The notes under the pieces were generated by a model. The model ran no database searches and was not told where the DNA came from. It saw nothing but the letters and a program-made list of their open reading frames with translations. Position numbers and translations under genes: made by a program. Below, one piece after another: positions 5,744-5,795 of a DNA stretch of 5,795 bases; the first letter of the stretch is position 1; every line of letters starts with the position of its first letter. This DNA comes from an uncultured Oscillospiraceae bacterium (GTDB lineage: Bacteria > Bacillota > Clostridia > Oscillospirales > Oscillospiraceae). The stretch lies in assembly GCA_947631805.1 (NCBI GenBank), contig CANRNA010000122.1, positions 1-5,795 on the forward strand, in the 5' to 3' direction.

Positions 5744-5795
5744 GCTCATGATTTCCGGCGCATGGCCTCCGTCAAGGCCCGGCCAGCCGAAGGCA
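5744..5795. other. Short GC-rich tail with no gene assignable
   Basis: The composition turns abruptly GC-rich from about 5755. A 5-bp stem (GGCCT / AGGCC, 5764-5779, loop of 6) lacks a T tract. A frame from ATG 5748 is open to the edge but has only 16 codons, so nothing can be concluded. Confidence 0.3.

Larger units (their letters stand above)
3062..5795. mobile_element. Serine-recombinase integrative element, left end and partial body; right end outside the window
   Basis: The interval starts where the cotJC fragment stops and carries a large serine recombinase at its very end, an overlapping small gene and a lower-GC hydrolase gene. Large serine recombinase genes normally lie beside their attachment site, which fits. 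The 5' half of cotJC is not found to the right, so the element probably extends beyond 5795. No relaxase, phage structural or replication gene is visible, so whether it is a prophage, conjugative or mobilisable element cannot be said. An ancient recombination leaving only a scar is an alternative. Confidence 0.6.

Noticed and set aside
5764..5779. Stem GGCCT / AGGCC as a terminator for the hydrolase
   Set aside because: It has only five pairs and no following T tract.
1..5795. CRISPR array, tRNA, rRNA, riboswitch or insertion-sequence ends
   Set aside because: No regularly spaced repeats, cloverleaf sequence, long structured leader or transposase inverted-repeat pair could be seen on either strand.

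Overview
The window looks like chromosomal DNA from a GC-rich, anaerobic, spore-forming Firmicute, probably an Oscillospiraceae-type gut clostridium (Flavonifractor or Oscillibacter relatives). The evidence is a pyrophosphate-type phosphofructokinase, a clostridial class II aldolase, a CotJC-like spore-coat gene remnant, and a large serine recombinase of a type common in these bacteria. The organism assignment is inference.

Left part (1-2829) is host metabolism. A divergent pair sits on a 98-base intergenic region: class II fructose-bisphosphate aldolase (fba, minus) and PPi-dependent 6-phosphofructokinase (plus). Two good promoters in opposite directions overlap, so each -10 box lies on the other promoter's -35 box. 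This joins two consecutive glycolytic steps at one control point. Only 4 bases after fba begins a heavy-metal P-type ATPase, cut by the window edge, whose N-terminus is a short His/Cys-rich tail. Phosphofructokinase ends at a strong hairpin that probably also terminates the gene converging on it.

Middle and right part (2846-5795) is a spore-coat-type gene broken by a mobile element. On the minus strand, positions 2846-3061 encode only the last ~71 residues of a CotJC / manganese-catalase-like protein, still in frame. Its 5' part is replaced abruptly by the 3' end of a large serine recombinase (3067-4620, minus). A small protein frame (4617-4976, minus) overlaps the recombinase start by 4 bases (ATGA); it has no ATG, GTG or TTG start at its expected N-terminus and I name no function for it. 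A metallo-beta-lactamase-fold hydrolase (4979-5743, plus) with its own strong promoter follows; it is visibly less GC-rich than the host genes and is probably element cargo. The missing half of cotJC is not in the window, so the element should continue past the right edge.

The most interesting hypothesis is that this is a serine-recombinase element inside a sporulation gene, formally like the skin element in sigK, which is excised during sporulation to restore the gene. The insertion is directly readable; developmental excision is conjecture.
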